Assembly: GCF_036046055.1 (NCBI RefSeq)
Contig: NZ_CP107939.1
Location: 6,696,001-6,760,000 of the forward strand
DNA length: 64,000 bases
Source of the DNA: Nocardia sp. NBC_00403
GTDB taxonomy: Bacteria; Actinomycetota; Actinomycetes; Mycobacteriales; Mycobacteriaceae
Reading direction: 5' to 3'
Numbering within the stretch: the first letter of the stretch is position 1; every line of letters starts with the position of its first letter. Positions 55,643 to 64,000 of the stretch are shown piece by piece. The translations under genes were made by a program, and so were the position numbers. The notes under the pieces were generated by a model, which worked only from the letters and a program-made list of their open reading frames with translations, was not told where the DNA came from and did not search any database.

Positions 55643-55678
55643 CCGCGCACCATCAGCTGGAAGGCTGATGATGCGCGG
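55643..55678 (-). terminator. Terminator downstream of apt
   Basis: A 15-bp stem (CCGCGCATCATCAGC on minus) with a six-base loop and one G-U pair, followed on minus by a T-rich tail (TTTCCTT). It lies 51 bases after the apt stop and should end the secD-secF-lipoprotein-apt transcript. Confidence 0.9.
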
Positions 55679-55729
55679 CATTCCCCGGGCTGCGCCGGAG
55701 CAACGTCCTGACGGATTCTTTCGAAGTGA

Positions 55730-56302
55730 CTAGATGCGAACCACCGAGGTCAACGGGTAGTCGCCCTGCCGCTCGCGCCCGCCGAGGAAGCCGAGCTCGA
55801 GGACTACCGCGGCGGCAACGACTTCGGCGCCCGCCTCGGCGAAGAGGGCCGCGGCGGCTGCGAGGGTGCCGCCGGTGGCCAGGACATCGTCGAGGAGCAG
55901 CACGCGGCGGCCCTTCAGATCGATGCCGTCGGCGGGGATCTCCAGGGCCGCGGTGCCATATTCGAGACTGTATTCGCGGGTGATCACGGGCGGGGGCAGC
56001 TTGCCCGCCTTGCGGACCGCGAGGACGCCGGTGCCGAGAGTGGCCGCGACGCCCGCGCCGATAATGAAGCCGCGAGCATCGACGCCGGCGACCAGGTCGG
56101 CCTGCGGTGCACAATCCGCGAGGCAGTCGATGACGGCGCGGAAGCCCTCAGGATCGGCAAAAACGGGGCTGAGATCAGCAAAACGAACACCAGGAGTAGG
56201 GAAATCGTCGCGCCACCGGGTAAGACGCTCTACCAGCTCGGCGGCCTTTGTTGTCCGCTCGGTTGCCAGGTCGTCTGATTCGACCGCCGCGTGCTTGCTC
56301 AT
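55730..56302 (-). CDS. apt: Adenine phosphoribosyltransferase
   Basis: A 190-residue purine-salvage enzyme that converts adenine and PRPP to AMP. Start ATG 56302 (MSKHAAVESD) has GGAGAGG five bases upstream. The PRPP-binding loop VLLLDDVLATGGTL is near residue 115 and the N-terminal DFPTPGVRFADLSP is typical. It lies 37 bases downstream of the substrate-binding lipoprotein gene; the order secD-secF-lipoprotein-apt equals that of mycobacteria, where relA follows directly. Confidence 0.96.
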   Translation of the reverse strand: MSKHAAVESDDLATERTTKAAELVERLTRWRDDFPTPGVRFADLSPVFADPEGFRAVIDCLADCAPQADLVAGVDARGFIIGAGVAATLGTGVLAVRKAGKLPPPVITREYSLEYGTAALEIPADGIDLKGRRVLLLDDVLATGGTLAAAAALFAEAGAEVVAAAVVLELGFLGGRERQGDYPLTSVVRI

Positions 56303-56339
56303 CGACACCTCTCCATGGTCCATCACCCACAACACCTTG

Positions 56340-58055
56340 TCACCGCTTCAACACCCAGCGGTCCATGTTCCAGCCGGTCCCGCCCTGCGTGGGGCCGGCG
56401 ATGCCGTTCTGCAGACCGTTGCCGAAGGCGATGATGCGGGGATTGGCGAACAAGGGGACGCTCGGCATCTCCGACCACAGCAGGTTTTCGGCCTCGGTCA
56501 GCAGATTCAGCGTTGTGGTCGAGTTATCGTCGGCCGCAAGCTGATCGGTGATCGCATCGTATCGCCCGTTACCGAAGCGACCGAAATTGAGCCCGCTACC
56601 TGTGCGCAACGCGCTGGTCGCGGCGATCCCGGCCAGTGATCCGGCCGGACCCGACGCCGACGCGGTGCTCGCGAGGACGGCGTCGACCTTGCCCTCGGTG
56701 AGCTGAGCGGGGGTGAAATCGGCCGCGCCCGCGTCGAGGACGGTGAGGCCGGCGGGTTTGCACGCCTCGGCGATCATCGCGACGGTCTGTGCACGACGCT
56801 CATCGGGCTGCAGGTAACCGATGCGAACGGTGGGCTTGCCTGCGCCGGAGGAGGCCAGCGCCGCGGTGGCGGCGGGGACGTCGGTGCCGCGATACTTCTC
56901 GGCCGCACCGGTGACCGCTGGGTAGTACAGCGAGTCCTGCTGCACGATGCGGGAATTCAGCGGTGCGGTGCCGAGACCGCTCTTCGGCGCGTCCTTCGCC
57001 TTGCCGAGTTTGTCGAACAGTGCCTGCCTCGGCACACACAGGGCGAACGCACGGCGCGCATCCACCGAACCGAACACTCCCCCGGTCCCGAGCACCAACT
57101 GCTCGACACTGCGGCCCGGCACGGTGCGTACCGAAAAACCGTCCAGGTTAAGATCTTTCACCGATCCAGCGCCGACATCGACAACGCCGACAGCATTGTC
57201 GGCAACCTTGGCCCGCACATCGACGGTCTTGGGCCACACCACGATCCGCCCGGTCTCGGGCTTGTTGCCCCACCAGCGCTCGTTCGCGATGAGCACCAAA
57301 CCGTCTTTGGCGGAATAGGATTCGATCCGGTAGGGCCCCGACGACGGGAAGCGGGACAGATCGAGACTGCCCGAACTCATGGCCCAGCCGTTGTTCCAGA
57401 AGTCGGCCAGCCGTTGGATCGCGCCGGGATCACCGGTTTGCAAGGCCGACACCACATTCGGCACATTGGCCACCCGCGCCGCGACGTGTGCGGGCATCAG
57501 CTCGCCTGCGGTGAACAGGGTGCGCCACGGCAGGAAATGCCGGTCGGGCCGGAACACCACGGTGGCGTCCTTGGAGCCGGGCTGACAGTCCACCCGCTCG
57601 ATGTCGGCGTACCCGGCGCTGTTGGCTGCGTCGAACAGTGGCGCGGGGCCGCGGTCACCGGGTTTGGTGAACCGACCGCTGCGCGCGGCCCAGGCCAGCA
57701 CCAGGTCGTCACACGAGGTGGGCACGCCATCGGAGTACACACCATCCGGGTTGAGCCGGTACTGCACGGTCTGGGCCTCGCCGGGAACCTCTTTCGCGGT
57801 GCCCGCGTCGGTGTCGGCGACCTGCTGACCGTCCGGTCCGGTGTAGAAGAACCCCGTCAGCACCCGCCCGAACACGGCCGCCGAGCCGCTGCTCGCACCG
57901 AGCGTGCTGCCACCGTTGTAGCTGGCGATCACGGCATCGACGGCGTAGCCGATGGACGGCACCTGGTTCTGACCGGAGCACCCGGCGACCATCCCGGCCG
58001 CCAGGGTGCCCGCAGCCACCGATCCGATCAGACGCGCCAGTGACTGCTTGCGCAT
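56340..58055 (-). CDS. ABC-transporter substrate-binding lipoprotein (Rv2585c-like)
   Basis: A 571-residue lipoprotein from ATG 58055 (MRKQSLARLIG). The signal ends in a lipobox GMVAGC with Cys26. The mature protein has the solute-binding family 5 fold of peptide/nickel binders (RLNPDGVYSDGVPTSCDDLVLAW, then FPSSGPYRIESYSAKDG). No permease or ATPase gene is nearby, so it may function with a distant transporter or in another envelope role, as for the mycobacterial homologue linked to secDF. Confidence 0.9.
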   Translation of the reverse strand: MRKQSLARLIGSVAAGTLAAGMVAGCSGQNQVPSIGYAVDAVIASYNGGSTLGASSGSAAVFGRVLTGFFYTGPDGQQVADTDAGTAKEVPGEAQTVQYRLNPDGVYSDGVPTSCDDLVLAWAARSGRFTKPGDRGPAPLFDAANSAGYADIERVDCQPGSKDATVVFRPDRHFLPWRTLFTAGELMPAHVAARVANVPNVVSALQTGDPGAIQRLADFWNNGWAMSSGSLDLSRFPSSGPYRIESYSAKDGLVLIANERWWGNKPETGRIVVWPKTVDVRAKVADNAVGVVDVGAGSVKDLNLDGFSVRTVPGRSVEQLVLGTGGVFGSVDARRAFALCVPRQALFDKLGKAKDAPKSGLGTAPLNSRIVQQDSLYYPAVTGAAEKYRGTDVPAATAALASSGAGKPTVRIGYLQPDERRAQTVAMIAEACKPAGLTVLDAGAADFTPAQLTEGKVDAVLASTASASGPAGSLAGIAATSALRTGSGLNFGRFGNGRYDAITDQLAADDNSTTTLNLLTEAENLLWSEMPSVPLFANPRIIAFGNGLQNGIAGPTQGGTGWNMDRWVLKR

Positions 58056-58078
58056 GGAAGGAAACCCCTGCCTGTAGG

Positions 58079-59299
58079 TCAGTGCCTCTTCTTGTACCGT
58101 TTTCCGCTCGGCCGTGCGCCGGGCCGCGGAGCATCGCCCGGTTCCCGCGCCCGTCGCGGCGCTTCGGAGTAGTCCCGGCCGGTCGCGGCCACCGCGCGCC
58201 GCTCGGCCTCGGCGCCCGCACGGGCCGCGGCCACGCCGGACCGCCGGTTCTGCACCTTCTTGGTGTGCGCCGCGACCGGACCCCAGCGTTCCTTGATCGA
58301 CACCAGCAGCGGGGTGGCGAAGAAGATCGAGGAGTAGGTGCCGACCAGCAGACCGACCAGCTGCACGAGCGCCAGGTCCTTGAGCGTGCCGACGCCGAGC
58401 ATCCACACCGCGATCACCATCAGGCCGACGATCGGCAGAATACCGATCAGCGCGGTGTTGATCGAACGCATCAGCGTCTGGTTCACCGCGAGGTTGGCCT
58501 GCTCGCCGTAGGTCCGACGGTTCAAATGCAGGATGCCCCTGGTGTTCTCCTCGACCTTGTCGAAGACGACGACCGAGTCGTACAGCGAGAAGCCGAGAAT
58601 GGTGAGAATGCCGATCACGGTGGCCGGCGTAACCTCCAGGCCGACGATCGAGTAGACGCCCGCCGTCACCGAGACATCGAAGCCCAATGCGGCAAGGGCG
58701 GCGATCGCCATGTCCCGCTCGAACCGGATGGTGATGTAGATGGCGACCAGCACGAGGAACACCGCGAGTGCGATGAGGGCCTTGCGGGTGATCTGGCTGC
58801 CCCAGGTTTCGCTGACGTCGGAGGTGCTGATCGCGGCGCGGCTCGGATTCCCGTCCCGGTCCTTGGGCTGGAACTTACTGAACAGCGCGTTGTTCAGCGC
58901 TTCCACTTGATTCTTGTCGAGCGCCTCGGAGCGGATCAACATGGTGGACGACGCGCCCGTGCCCACCGTCTGTACCGACACCGGGTCGGTACCGATGGCG
59001 CCGCGGTAGACGTCCTCCACCTGGCTGGTGGTCGCGTTACCCGCCGGGAACTGGATCCGCGAGCCGCCCTCGAAATCGATGCCGAGGGTGAAACCGCGAA
59101 AAACGATGCTGCCCAACGAGATCAGCACGATGGCCGCAGTGATGAGGTACCACATCCGGCGCTTGCCGATGACGTCGATGGCGCCGGTGCCGGTGTAGAG
59201 CCGGTTGAGGAAGCTGTGCTTGGGCTGTGCGGCGTACCGCACGTCATCGGTTTCGGGATCGTCCTCATGCAGCGAGGGCGTGATCTGGCTGTTGGTCAT
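58079..59299 (-). CDS. secF: Protein translocase subunit SecF
   Basis: A 406-residue membrane protein with the SecF signature [14 protein letters not shown] near the first periplasmic region and six predicted helices. The C-terminal 60 residues are a basic, Arg-rich tail. It works with SecD to complete Sec-dependent export using the proton motive force. ATG 59299 overlaps the secD stop by four bases, ensuring coupled synthesis. Confidence 0.97.
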   Translation of the reverse strand: MTNSQITPSLHEDDPETDDVRYAAQPKHSFLNRLYTGTGAIDVIGKRRMWYLITAAIVLISLGSIVFRGFTLGIDFEGGSRIQFPAGNATTSQVEDVYRGAIGTDPVSVQTVGTGASSTMLIRSEALDKNQVEALNNALFSKFQPKDRDGNPSRAAISTSDVSETWGSQITRKALIALAVFLVLVAIYITIRFERDMAIAALAALGFDVSVTAGVYSIVGLEVTPATVIGILTILGFSLYDSVVVFDKVEENTRGILHLNRRTYGEQANLAVNQTLMRSINTALIGILPIVGLMVIAVWMLGVGTLKDLALVQLVGLLVGTYSSIFFATPLLVSIKERWGPVAAHTKKVQNRRSGVAAARAGAEAERRAVAATGRDYSEAPRRAREPGDAPRPGARPSGKRYKKRH

Positions 59300-60963
59300 C
59301 GCGTCCTCACGCTTTCCCCGAGTGCGGCATCGGCCGCCTTGCGCTCACGAGCGACCTGCTGGATCGCACCGAGACCATTCACCGACGGGCTCGACCAGAA
59401 GGCCGTCCTGGAGGCCAGCAACACCAGCGGCGCCGTCACCAGGAACACCACCACCACGTCGAGCACGGTGGTGAGACCGAGGGTGAACGCGAAGCCGCGC
59501 ACCTGGCCGACGGCCAGCGCGTAGAGCACCGCCGCCGCGATGAAGCTCACCGCGTTGCCGGACAGGACCGTCCGGCGGGCGCGCTGCCAGCCGCGTGGCA
59601 CGGCCGAGCGGAAACTGCGGCCCTCACGCATCTCGTCCTTGATGCGTTCGAAGAACACCACGAACGAGTCGGCGGTCATGCCGATACCGATGATCAGGCC
59701 GGCGATGCCGGCAAGGTCGAGGGTGAAGCCGATCCACCGCCCGAGCAGGACCATGATGCCGTATACGGCGAGACCGGAGGCGACCAGCGACAAGCCGGTC
59801 AGGAAACCGAGCATCCGATAGTAGGCCAGGCAGTAGAGCAGGACCACGACAAGACCGACCGCGCCCGCGAGCAGACCCGCCTTCAACGAGGAAAGGCCCA
59901 GCGTCGCCGAGACGGTTTCGGCTTCCGAGATCTGGAACGACAGCGGCAGCGAACCGTACTTCAGCGTGTTCGCGAGTTCCTTCGCACTGGTGGCGTTGAA
60001 ATTGCCGCTGATGGTGGTGCGGCCGCCCTGCTGCGGTCCCGCCTGCACGACGGGCGCGCTGACGACCTTCGAGTCGAGGACGAATGCGACTCGCTTGTAG
60101 AGGTATTCGCCGGTAAGCGTGGCCCAAGCGTCACTGCCGCCGGACTTGAACTCGAGGTTGACCTCGTGCCGCGCCTGCTGCTGGTTGAGCCCCGAGCTCG
60201 CGTTCTTGATCTCCTGGCCGTCGATGCGGCTCTTGTCGAGCAGCAACACCTCGGTGCCGTCGGTGGAGCAGGCGACCAGCGGCAGGTTCGGATCGTCATT
60301 GCCTGCCAGCGGGTCGGGCTTGCTGCAATCCAGCGCGGCCATCGCGGCCTTCTGGACGGTCGGGTCGGTGCTCTGCCGCACAGCCTTGGCCGTGGCGATT
60401 TCTTTCTGTGCCTGTTCCTGCGGGGAACCGGGCGGCGCAGGCGGCTCGGTCGGCGCCTGCGCGGGGAACACCCGCTGCTGCGGCGCGGGCTCCGGCGACA
60501 CCTCTACCGGTGTTTCCGGTGCGGGGCTCAACGGCGTCGCGTCGGGCAACGGCACAGGCTGTTGCGGCACACCCCGACTCGCCACCGATTCGGCTGACAG
60601 CACCGGCCGGATGTAGAGCTTGGCGGTGGTCGCCAGCGCGCGCGCCTGCTGACCGTCGTCACCCGGCACCGTGATGACGATGTTGTCACCGTCGATCACG
60701 ACCTCGGAGCCACCGACGCCGAGTCCGTTGACCCGGTTCTCGATGATCTCCTGCGCCTTCCGCAGGCTGTCCTGGCTCGGCTTACTGCCGTCGGGGGTGC
60801 GCGCGGTCAGCGTGACCCGGGTGCCACCCTGTAGGTCGATGCCGAGCTTGGGGGTCGGGTCTTTGTCACCGGTGAAGAACACCAACGCATAGATCACGGC
60901 CAGCAGCGCGGCGTAGACGCCGAGCAGCCGGAGCGGATGCGCCGATCCTTGGGAAGGTGGCAC
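59296..60963 (-). CDS. secD: Protein translocase subunit SecD
   Basis: A 555-residue protein starting at GTG 60963 with AGGAGA upstream. [13 protein letters not shown] follows the first helix; a large extracytoplasmic P1 region contains a Pro/Gln-rich insertion (residues about 140-185, [19 protein letters not shown]), then five more helices with the [11 protein letters not shown] and [20 protein letters not shown] blocks. It partners SecF and probably YajC, encoded about 125 bases upstream. Confidence 0.97.
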   Translation of the reverse strand: MPPSQGSAHPLRLLGVYAALLAVIYALVFFTGDKDPTPKLGIDLQGGTRVTLTARTPDGSKPSQDSLRKAQEIIENRVNGLGVGGSEVVIDGDNIVITVPGDDGQQARALATTAKLYIRPVLSAESVASRGVPQQPVPLPDATPLSPAPETPVEVSPEPAPQQRVFPAQAPTEPPAPPGSPQEQAQKEIATAKAVRQSTDPTVQKAAMAALDCSKPDPLAGNDDPNLPLVACSTDGTEVLLLDKSRIDGQEIKNASSGLNQQQARHEVNLEFKSGGSDAWATLTGEYLYKRVAFVLDSKVVSAPVVQAGPQQGGRTTISGNFNATSAKELANTLKYGSLPLSFQISEAETVSATLGLSSLKAGLLAGAVGLVVVLLYCLAYYRMLGFLTGLSLVASGLAVYGIMVLLGRWIGFTLDLAGIAGLIIGIGMTADSFVVFFERIKDEMREGRSFRSAVPRGWQRARRTVLSGNAVSFIAAAVLYALAVGQVRGFAFTLGLTTVLDVVVVFLVTAPLVLLASRTAFWSSPSVNGLGAIQQVARERKAADAALGESVRTR

Positions 60964-61089
60964 AGTACGTCATCTCCTAGGCGGTAAGTCGAGGTGGAAC
61001 GGACGGGCACGCACCAGCGGCGCCGGGTACCCGGGAGTGGGGCCCGGCAGCATCCGGCGCGCGGGCTCACCGATAACCGGTCGGGCCGG

Positions 61090-61449
61090 TCAGTCCTTGG
61101 TCAGCCGGGTCTCGGTCTGTTCCGCGGATTCTTCGACGGCACCGTCGACGGCCTCGTCGGTCACGGTCTCGTCCGTGGCCTCATCCGTGGTCTCGTCCTC
61201 GGTGCGCACCTCACGGATGGCCAGGCGCAGCCACGTGGTGACAACCTCTTCGGCAATCTCGAGGTCGACGGTGGAGTCGTCGAGATCGACCACTGTGCCG
61301 TACAGCCCCGACGTGGTGGTGACCTGATCGCCGACTTTCAGGCTGCCCTGCATATCGGTGACCTTCTGTGCCTCGCGCTTCTGGCGGCGAGACATCAGGT
61401 ACATCGACACGAACAGGCCTACCAGCACTAGCGGAAACAGAAGTTCCAT
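61090..61449 (-). CDS. yajC: Preprotein translocase subunit YajC
   Basis: A 119-residue protein with an N-terminal transmembrane helix (residues 3-19), the typical MSRRQKREAQK basic stretch and the YajC core LKVGDQVTTTSGLYGTVVDLDDSTVDLEIA. The C-terminal 40 residues are an acidic Asp/Glu/Thr tail. It associates with SecDF. The order yajC-secD-secF is conserved in bacteria. Confidence 0.95.
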   Translation of the reverse strand: MELLFPLVLVGLFVSMYLMSRRQKREAQKVTDMQGSLKVGDQVTTTSGLYGTVVDLDDSTVDLEIAEEVVTTWLRLAIREVRTEDETTDEATDETVTDEAVDGAVEESAEQTETRLTKD

Positions 61450-61651
61450 CGTCGAAGTCAGTCCCTAGTCTGTGGGTGGGTGTGGACAGGTATCTCAACA
61501 GTCTGCCAGCTCGCGTCACCACTGCCACACCGGCACACCCTTGACGTCCCGATTCGCGCTCCGGCGGGCAATTCGGCGCGCCGCTGCGCGGTTGCCGGGC
61601 GGCGGCGACGAACCAGTCGGCATCAAACTTCTCAGTGAAGGCGTCACCGGC

Positions 61652-62293
61652 GGCGTGAGCATGGGCGGACGGGTCACCCGCTACGCCCTTACGGCGATGG
61701 GACGCGACGGGGACGAGCATCAGACCGAGACTTATCTGTCCTGGGACGCACCGCACAACGGTGCGTGGATTCCGCTGATCCTGCAGCAACAGCAGCCGGT
61801 CCGGCTCGGCGGCGCCAACGGTCGAGACGACGGCGGTCTGCTCGGCCTGACACCGGGCGAGGTCGTCTTCGACAAGAAGTTCCTCGGCGGCCTGGTCGGC
61901 GGCGCGACGGCGCGTTTCCAGCCGGACCACGACACCGAACAGCCGGTCGGCGGGATGCACCTGGGATTGACCACGCGCACATCGACGACCACCGCGGTCG
62001 CGCCGTTCGACGGCGCCCCCGGCGGCACCCTCGACTCCTTCGGCCAGATCGCCACCGCGCTCGGCATCGAGTTGGAAGAGTTCAAGCGCTGGAGCTGCTT
62101 CGTACCGTCGGGCAGCGCGGTCGCACTGAAATTCGATCCGACCACCTGGCCCGTCGAGCTCGACAAGGACCGGCGTGAGGTGACATAGGAACAGACCGCT
62201 CTCACCGAGTTCTGTTGCAACGACACCAATTCGGAGCACTCCGCGGTAACGCCGGTACTCACGGAATGGATTCTGCGCAAGATCGCCAAGTAG
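61652..62293 (+). pseudogene. Alpha/beta-hydrolase (esterase/lipase) remnant
   Basis: The recognisable part begins at the nucleophile elbow GVSMGGRVTRYALTAM and continues with ETYLSWDAPHNGAWIPLILQQ, a block typical of bacterial esterases. The frame stops at a TAG (62186-62188), yet in the same frame family-like sequence continues (EFCCNDTNSEHSAVTPVLTEW) to a second stop at 62293, showing an in-frame nonsense mutation. The N-terminal half of the enzyme, with the oxyanion region, is missing. A minus-strand frame covers the same DNA but lacks family similarity. Confidence 0.75.
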
Positions 62294-62305
62294 CGATTCG
62301 GACGG

Positions 62306-62333
62306 GCCCGCGGCCGACATCTCGACCGCGGGC
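62306..62333. terminator. Hairpin between convergent genes
   Basis: An 8-bp perfect G/C stem (GCCCGCGG and its complement) with a 12-base loop, lying between the esterase remnant and the monooxygenase stop. It is a plausible terminator for the monooxygenase gene, without a T-run. Confidence 0.6.
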
Positions 62334-62350
62334 ACGCCCAAGGGTCGTTC

Positions 62351-63841
62351 TTAGGCGGACTTGCCGTAGGTGTAGTCGTCGAGCGGAAAGCTGACTGCCT
62401 CACGGTGGGCGTTGATGGTGCTGGTCGGGCGCAGTAGCGCGGCCTCGCCGTGCTGGTTGAAGTAGTAGCTGCGCGCGGTCGAGCAATCGCCGCCGTAGAA
62501 CACCGAGGAGCCGAGCTTGTCTGTCACTCGATTCAGGAAGTGTGCGTTGGCCTGCTCGGTCACCTCGAAGGTTGTCTCACCACGACGGAAGGTCTCCTTC
62601 AGCAGCCTGCCCATGTGCTTCATCTGAGCCTCGATGGTGGTGAAGTACGACAGGCCGCTGTAGGAGTACGGGCTGTTGAGGCTGATGAAGTTCGGGAACT
62701 TGGGCACGGTGATGCCCTCGTAGGCCTGGAAACGGTTGTCACGCCAGAACTTTCCGAGGTCGACGCCATCGCGGCCGATGATCTCGATGGCCGGGAAGTT
62801 CACATCCCACAGATTGAAGCCGGTGGCAAGGATCAGGGTGTCGATCTCGGTCTTGCGCCCGTCGGCGGTCACGATGCCGTCGGCCTCGACGTGGTCGATC
62901 GAGTTGGTCTCGAGGCGCACGTTCGGCCGGTTGAACGTTTTGAAGTACAGGTTGGAGAAAGTCGGGCGCTTGCAGCCGAAGTCGTAGTGCGGTGTCAGCT
63001 TCTTGCGCGTTTCCTTGTCGCGCACCTGCGCACGCAGGTGCGCCTTAGCGAGCAGGCCCGCGGCCTTGTTCAGTGGCTTGGCCTGCTTGAAATGCAGCAC
63101 ACCGACTACCATCAGCGCCTCGAGCATGCCGGTGTTCACCAGCCGGGCCGCCTTCTGAGTGGCGGGTACTCGGGCGAACAGCTTCTGCACCGGGCCGGGG
63201 ATCGCGGTGTCGACCTTCGGCACCACCCAGATCGGGGTGCGCTGGAAAACGGTGAGCTCCGCGACCTTCTCGGCCGCCTCCGGCACCAGCTGCACGGCGG
63301 TCGCGCCGGTGCCGATGATCGCGGCCTTGCGACCGGCGAGGTCGAAGTCGTCCTCCCACGCGGTGGTGTGGATGATCTTGCCCGCGAAGGAGTCGATGCC
63401 GGGGAACGGCGGGGTGTAGGGCTGGGATAGGAACCCGGTGGCAGTGAGAAGGTAACGGCCGGTGATGGTTTCACCACCCGCGACGGACACCACCCAGTAC
63501 TGGTGCTCCTCGTCCCAGCGTGCGCCGTCGACGACGGTGCCGAAACGCATCCGGCGGCGCAGGCCGTACTTGTCGGCGACGAACTCGGCGTACTTCTTGA
63601 GCTCCTGGCCGGGCGCGAACAGGCGCGTCCAGTAGGGATTGGGCTCGAACGAGTACGAGTAGGTCACCGAGGCGATGTCGACCGCGAGACCCGGATAGTG
63701 ATTGACGTGCCAGGTGCCGCCGAGGTCGTCTTCGCGTTCCAGGATGACGAAATTGCTCAGACCGAGCCGGTCGAGCTCGATGCTCGCACCCATTCCGCCG
63801 AAACCTGCACCGACAACGACCGCATCGAACTGAGGCGCCAC
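62351..63841 (-). CDS. Baeyer-Villiger-type flavin monooxygenase
   Basis: A 496-residue FAD/NADPH enzyme. Start GTG 63841 (MAPQFDAVVVGAG) has AGGAGG six bases upstream. The FAD motif GAGFGG is near residue 12, the Baeyer-Villiger fingerprint FAGKIIHTTAWED near 160-172, and the NADPH motif GTGATA near 187. Such enzymes insert oxygen into ketones, including steroid or cyclic ketones, or oxidise heteroatoms. It is divergent from a TetR-type regulator, with two palindromes in between, so it is probably repressed until a ligand binds the regulator. Confidence 0.92.
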   Translation of the reverse strand: MAPQFDAVVVGAGFGGMGASIELDRLGLSNFVILEREDDLGGTWHVNHYPGLAVDIASVTYSYSFEPNPYWTRLFAPGQELKKYAEFVADKYGLRRRMRFGTVVDGARWDEEHQYWVVSVAGGETITGRYLLTATGFLSQPYTPPFPGIDSFAGKIIHTTAWEDDFDLAGRKAAIIGTGATAVQLVPEAAEKVAELTVFQRTPIWVVPKVDTAIPGPVQKLFARVPATQKAARLVNTGMLEALMVVGVLHFKQAKPLNKAAGLLAKAHLRAQVRDKETRKKLTPHYDFGCKRPTFSNLYFKTFNRPNVRLETNSIDHVEADGIVTADGRKTEIDTLILATGFNLWDVNFPAIEIIGRDGVDLGKFWRDNRFQAYEGITVPKFPNFISLNSPYSYSGLSYFTTIEAQMKHMGRLLKETFRRGETTFEVTEQANAHFLNRVTDKLGSSVFYGGDCSTARSYYFNQHGEAALLRPTSTINAHREAVSFPLDDYTYGKSA

Positions 63842-63864
63842 GTCGAACCTCCTGCTGAGTGAAC

Positions 63865-63881
63865 CATTCCCGCAGGGAATG
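63865..63881. promoter_or_regulatory. Palindromic operator candidate 1
   Basis: CATTCCC-GCA-GGGAATG, a perfect 7-bp dyad 23 bases upstream of the monooxygenase start. Its CATTCC half-site resembles that of the second palindrome, suggesting the same regulator. Confidence 0.65.
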
Positions 63882-63895
63882 TGAATCAATCCTCA

Positions 63896-63915
63896 CGGAA
63901 TGACACATCATTCCG
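63896..63915. promoter_or_regulatory. Palindromic operator candidate 2
   Basis: CGGAATGA-CACA-TCATTCCG, a perfect 8-bp dyad between the monooxygenase and the TetR-type gene. It shares the GGAATG/CATTCC half-site with candidate 1 and is the better TetR-type operator. Confidence 0.75.
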
Positions 63916-63941
63916 TTTGTGAACACAGTATCATCGTGAGG

Positions 63942-64000
63942 GTGACGAAGCCATCCACGCGTGCTGAGCGACGCAAAGCCGAACTGCGCCAGGACATCAT
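63942..64000 (+). CDS. TetR-family regulator, 5' end only
   Basis: The first 19 codons (MTKPSTRAERRKAELRQDI) look like the N-terminus of a TetR regulator just before its helix-turn-helix; the rest lies beyond the window. GTG 63942 is used, with in-frame GTG 63936 as an alternative. It is divergent from the monooxygenase and is its likely repressor. Confidence 0.6.
   Translation, partial: MTKPSTRAERRKAELRQDI

Noticed and set aside
61211..62341. 376-codon minus-strand frame over yajC and the esterase remnant
   Set aside because: It overlaps yajC in another frame, and the plus-strand reading shows clear esterase similarity while this one shows none.

Overview
The window looks like chromosome from a high-GC, mycolic-acid-containing actinobacterium, most likely Nocardia or a close relative. 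GTG starts are frequent, and there is a cutinase-family secreted hydrolase, an EspC-like type VII secretion pair, mycobacterial-type LexA and KstR operators, and a core gene order recalling the Mycobacterium tuberculosis interval Rv2560-Rv2588c (aspS, Rv2575-like, Rv2578c-like, hisS, ppiB, relA, apt, Rv2585c-like, secF, secD, yajC). That comparison is from memory of the M. tuberculosis map; no search was run. No rRNA, tRNA or CRISPR array was recognised.

Left part (1-20.3 kb): mostly housekeeping genes. In order: a phosphotransferase-family protein, a proline-rich membrane protein, a DUF389 membrane protein, aspS, a decayed copy and an intact copy of a neutral zinc metallopeptidase, a small secreted protein, an EspC-like/large-partner pair of probable type VII substrates, a short-chain dehydrogenase behind a perfect KstR-type operator, a radical-SAM protein behind a LexA/SOS box, the korAB 2-oxoacid:ferredoxin oxidoreductase, malate dehydrogenase, a membrane protein, hisS and ppiB.

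Middle part (20.6-39 kb): a long, tightly overlapping minus-strand operon lies between ppiB and relA, which are neighbours in M. tuberculosis. It encodes a type IV-secretion/conjugation-like machine: VirD4-like coupling ATPase, VirB4-like ATPase, SCO6880-family membrane protein, TrbL/VirB6-like channel protein, two small two-helix membrane proteins, three tandem related single-pass or lipid-anchored proteins, a further lipoprotein, a three-domain peptidoglycan hydrolase whose NlpC/P60 domain has lost both key catalytic residues, two ParA-fold proteins lacking the P-loop lysine, a transposase-OrfA-like DNA-binding protein, DUF4913, and a bitopic protein. A cutinase-family secreted enzyme sits directly upstream on the same strand. 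No relaxase, integrase, replication gene or attachment repeat was found, so this may be an immobilised or repurposed secretion machine.

Right part (39.3-64 kb): relA with a strong terminator is separated from apt by about 14 kb of variable DNA. This holds a complete IS481-type element in a GCTAGC target duplication, an alkaline-phosphatase-family gene whose 3' end runs into the IS, a metallophosphoesterase, a YnfA-like membrane protein, a three-gene cluster (VWA protein, divergent adenylosuccinate-synthetase paralogue, NrtR-like Nudix protein) with a palindrome over its promoter, gene remnants (NB-ARC, AMP-ligase C-terminus), a thioesterase, an HxlR regulator with a divergent NTF2-like gene, and an ABC-F protein. 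The yajC / secD-secF-lipoprotein-apt block follows, ending at a strong terminator. The window closes with an alpha/beta-hydrolase pseudogene and a Baeyer-Villiger-type monooxygenase divergent from a TetR-type regulator that runs off the edge.
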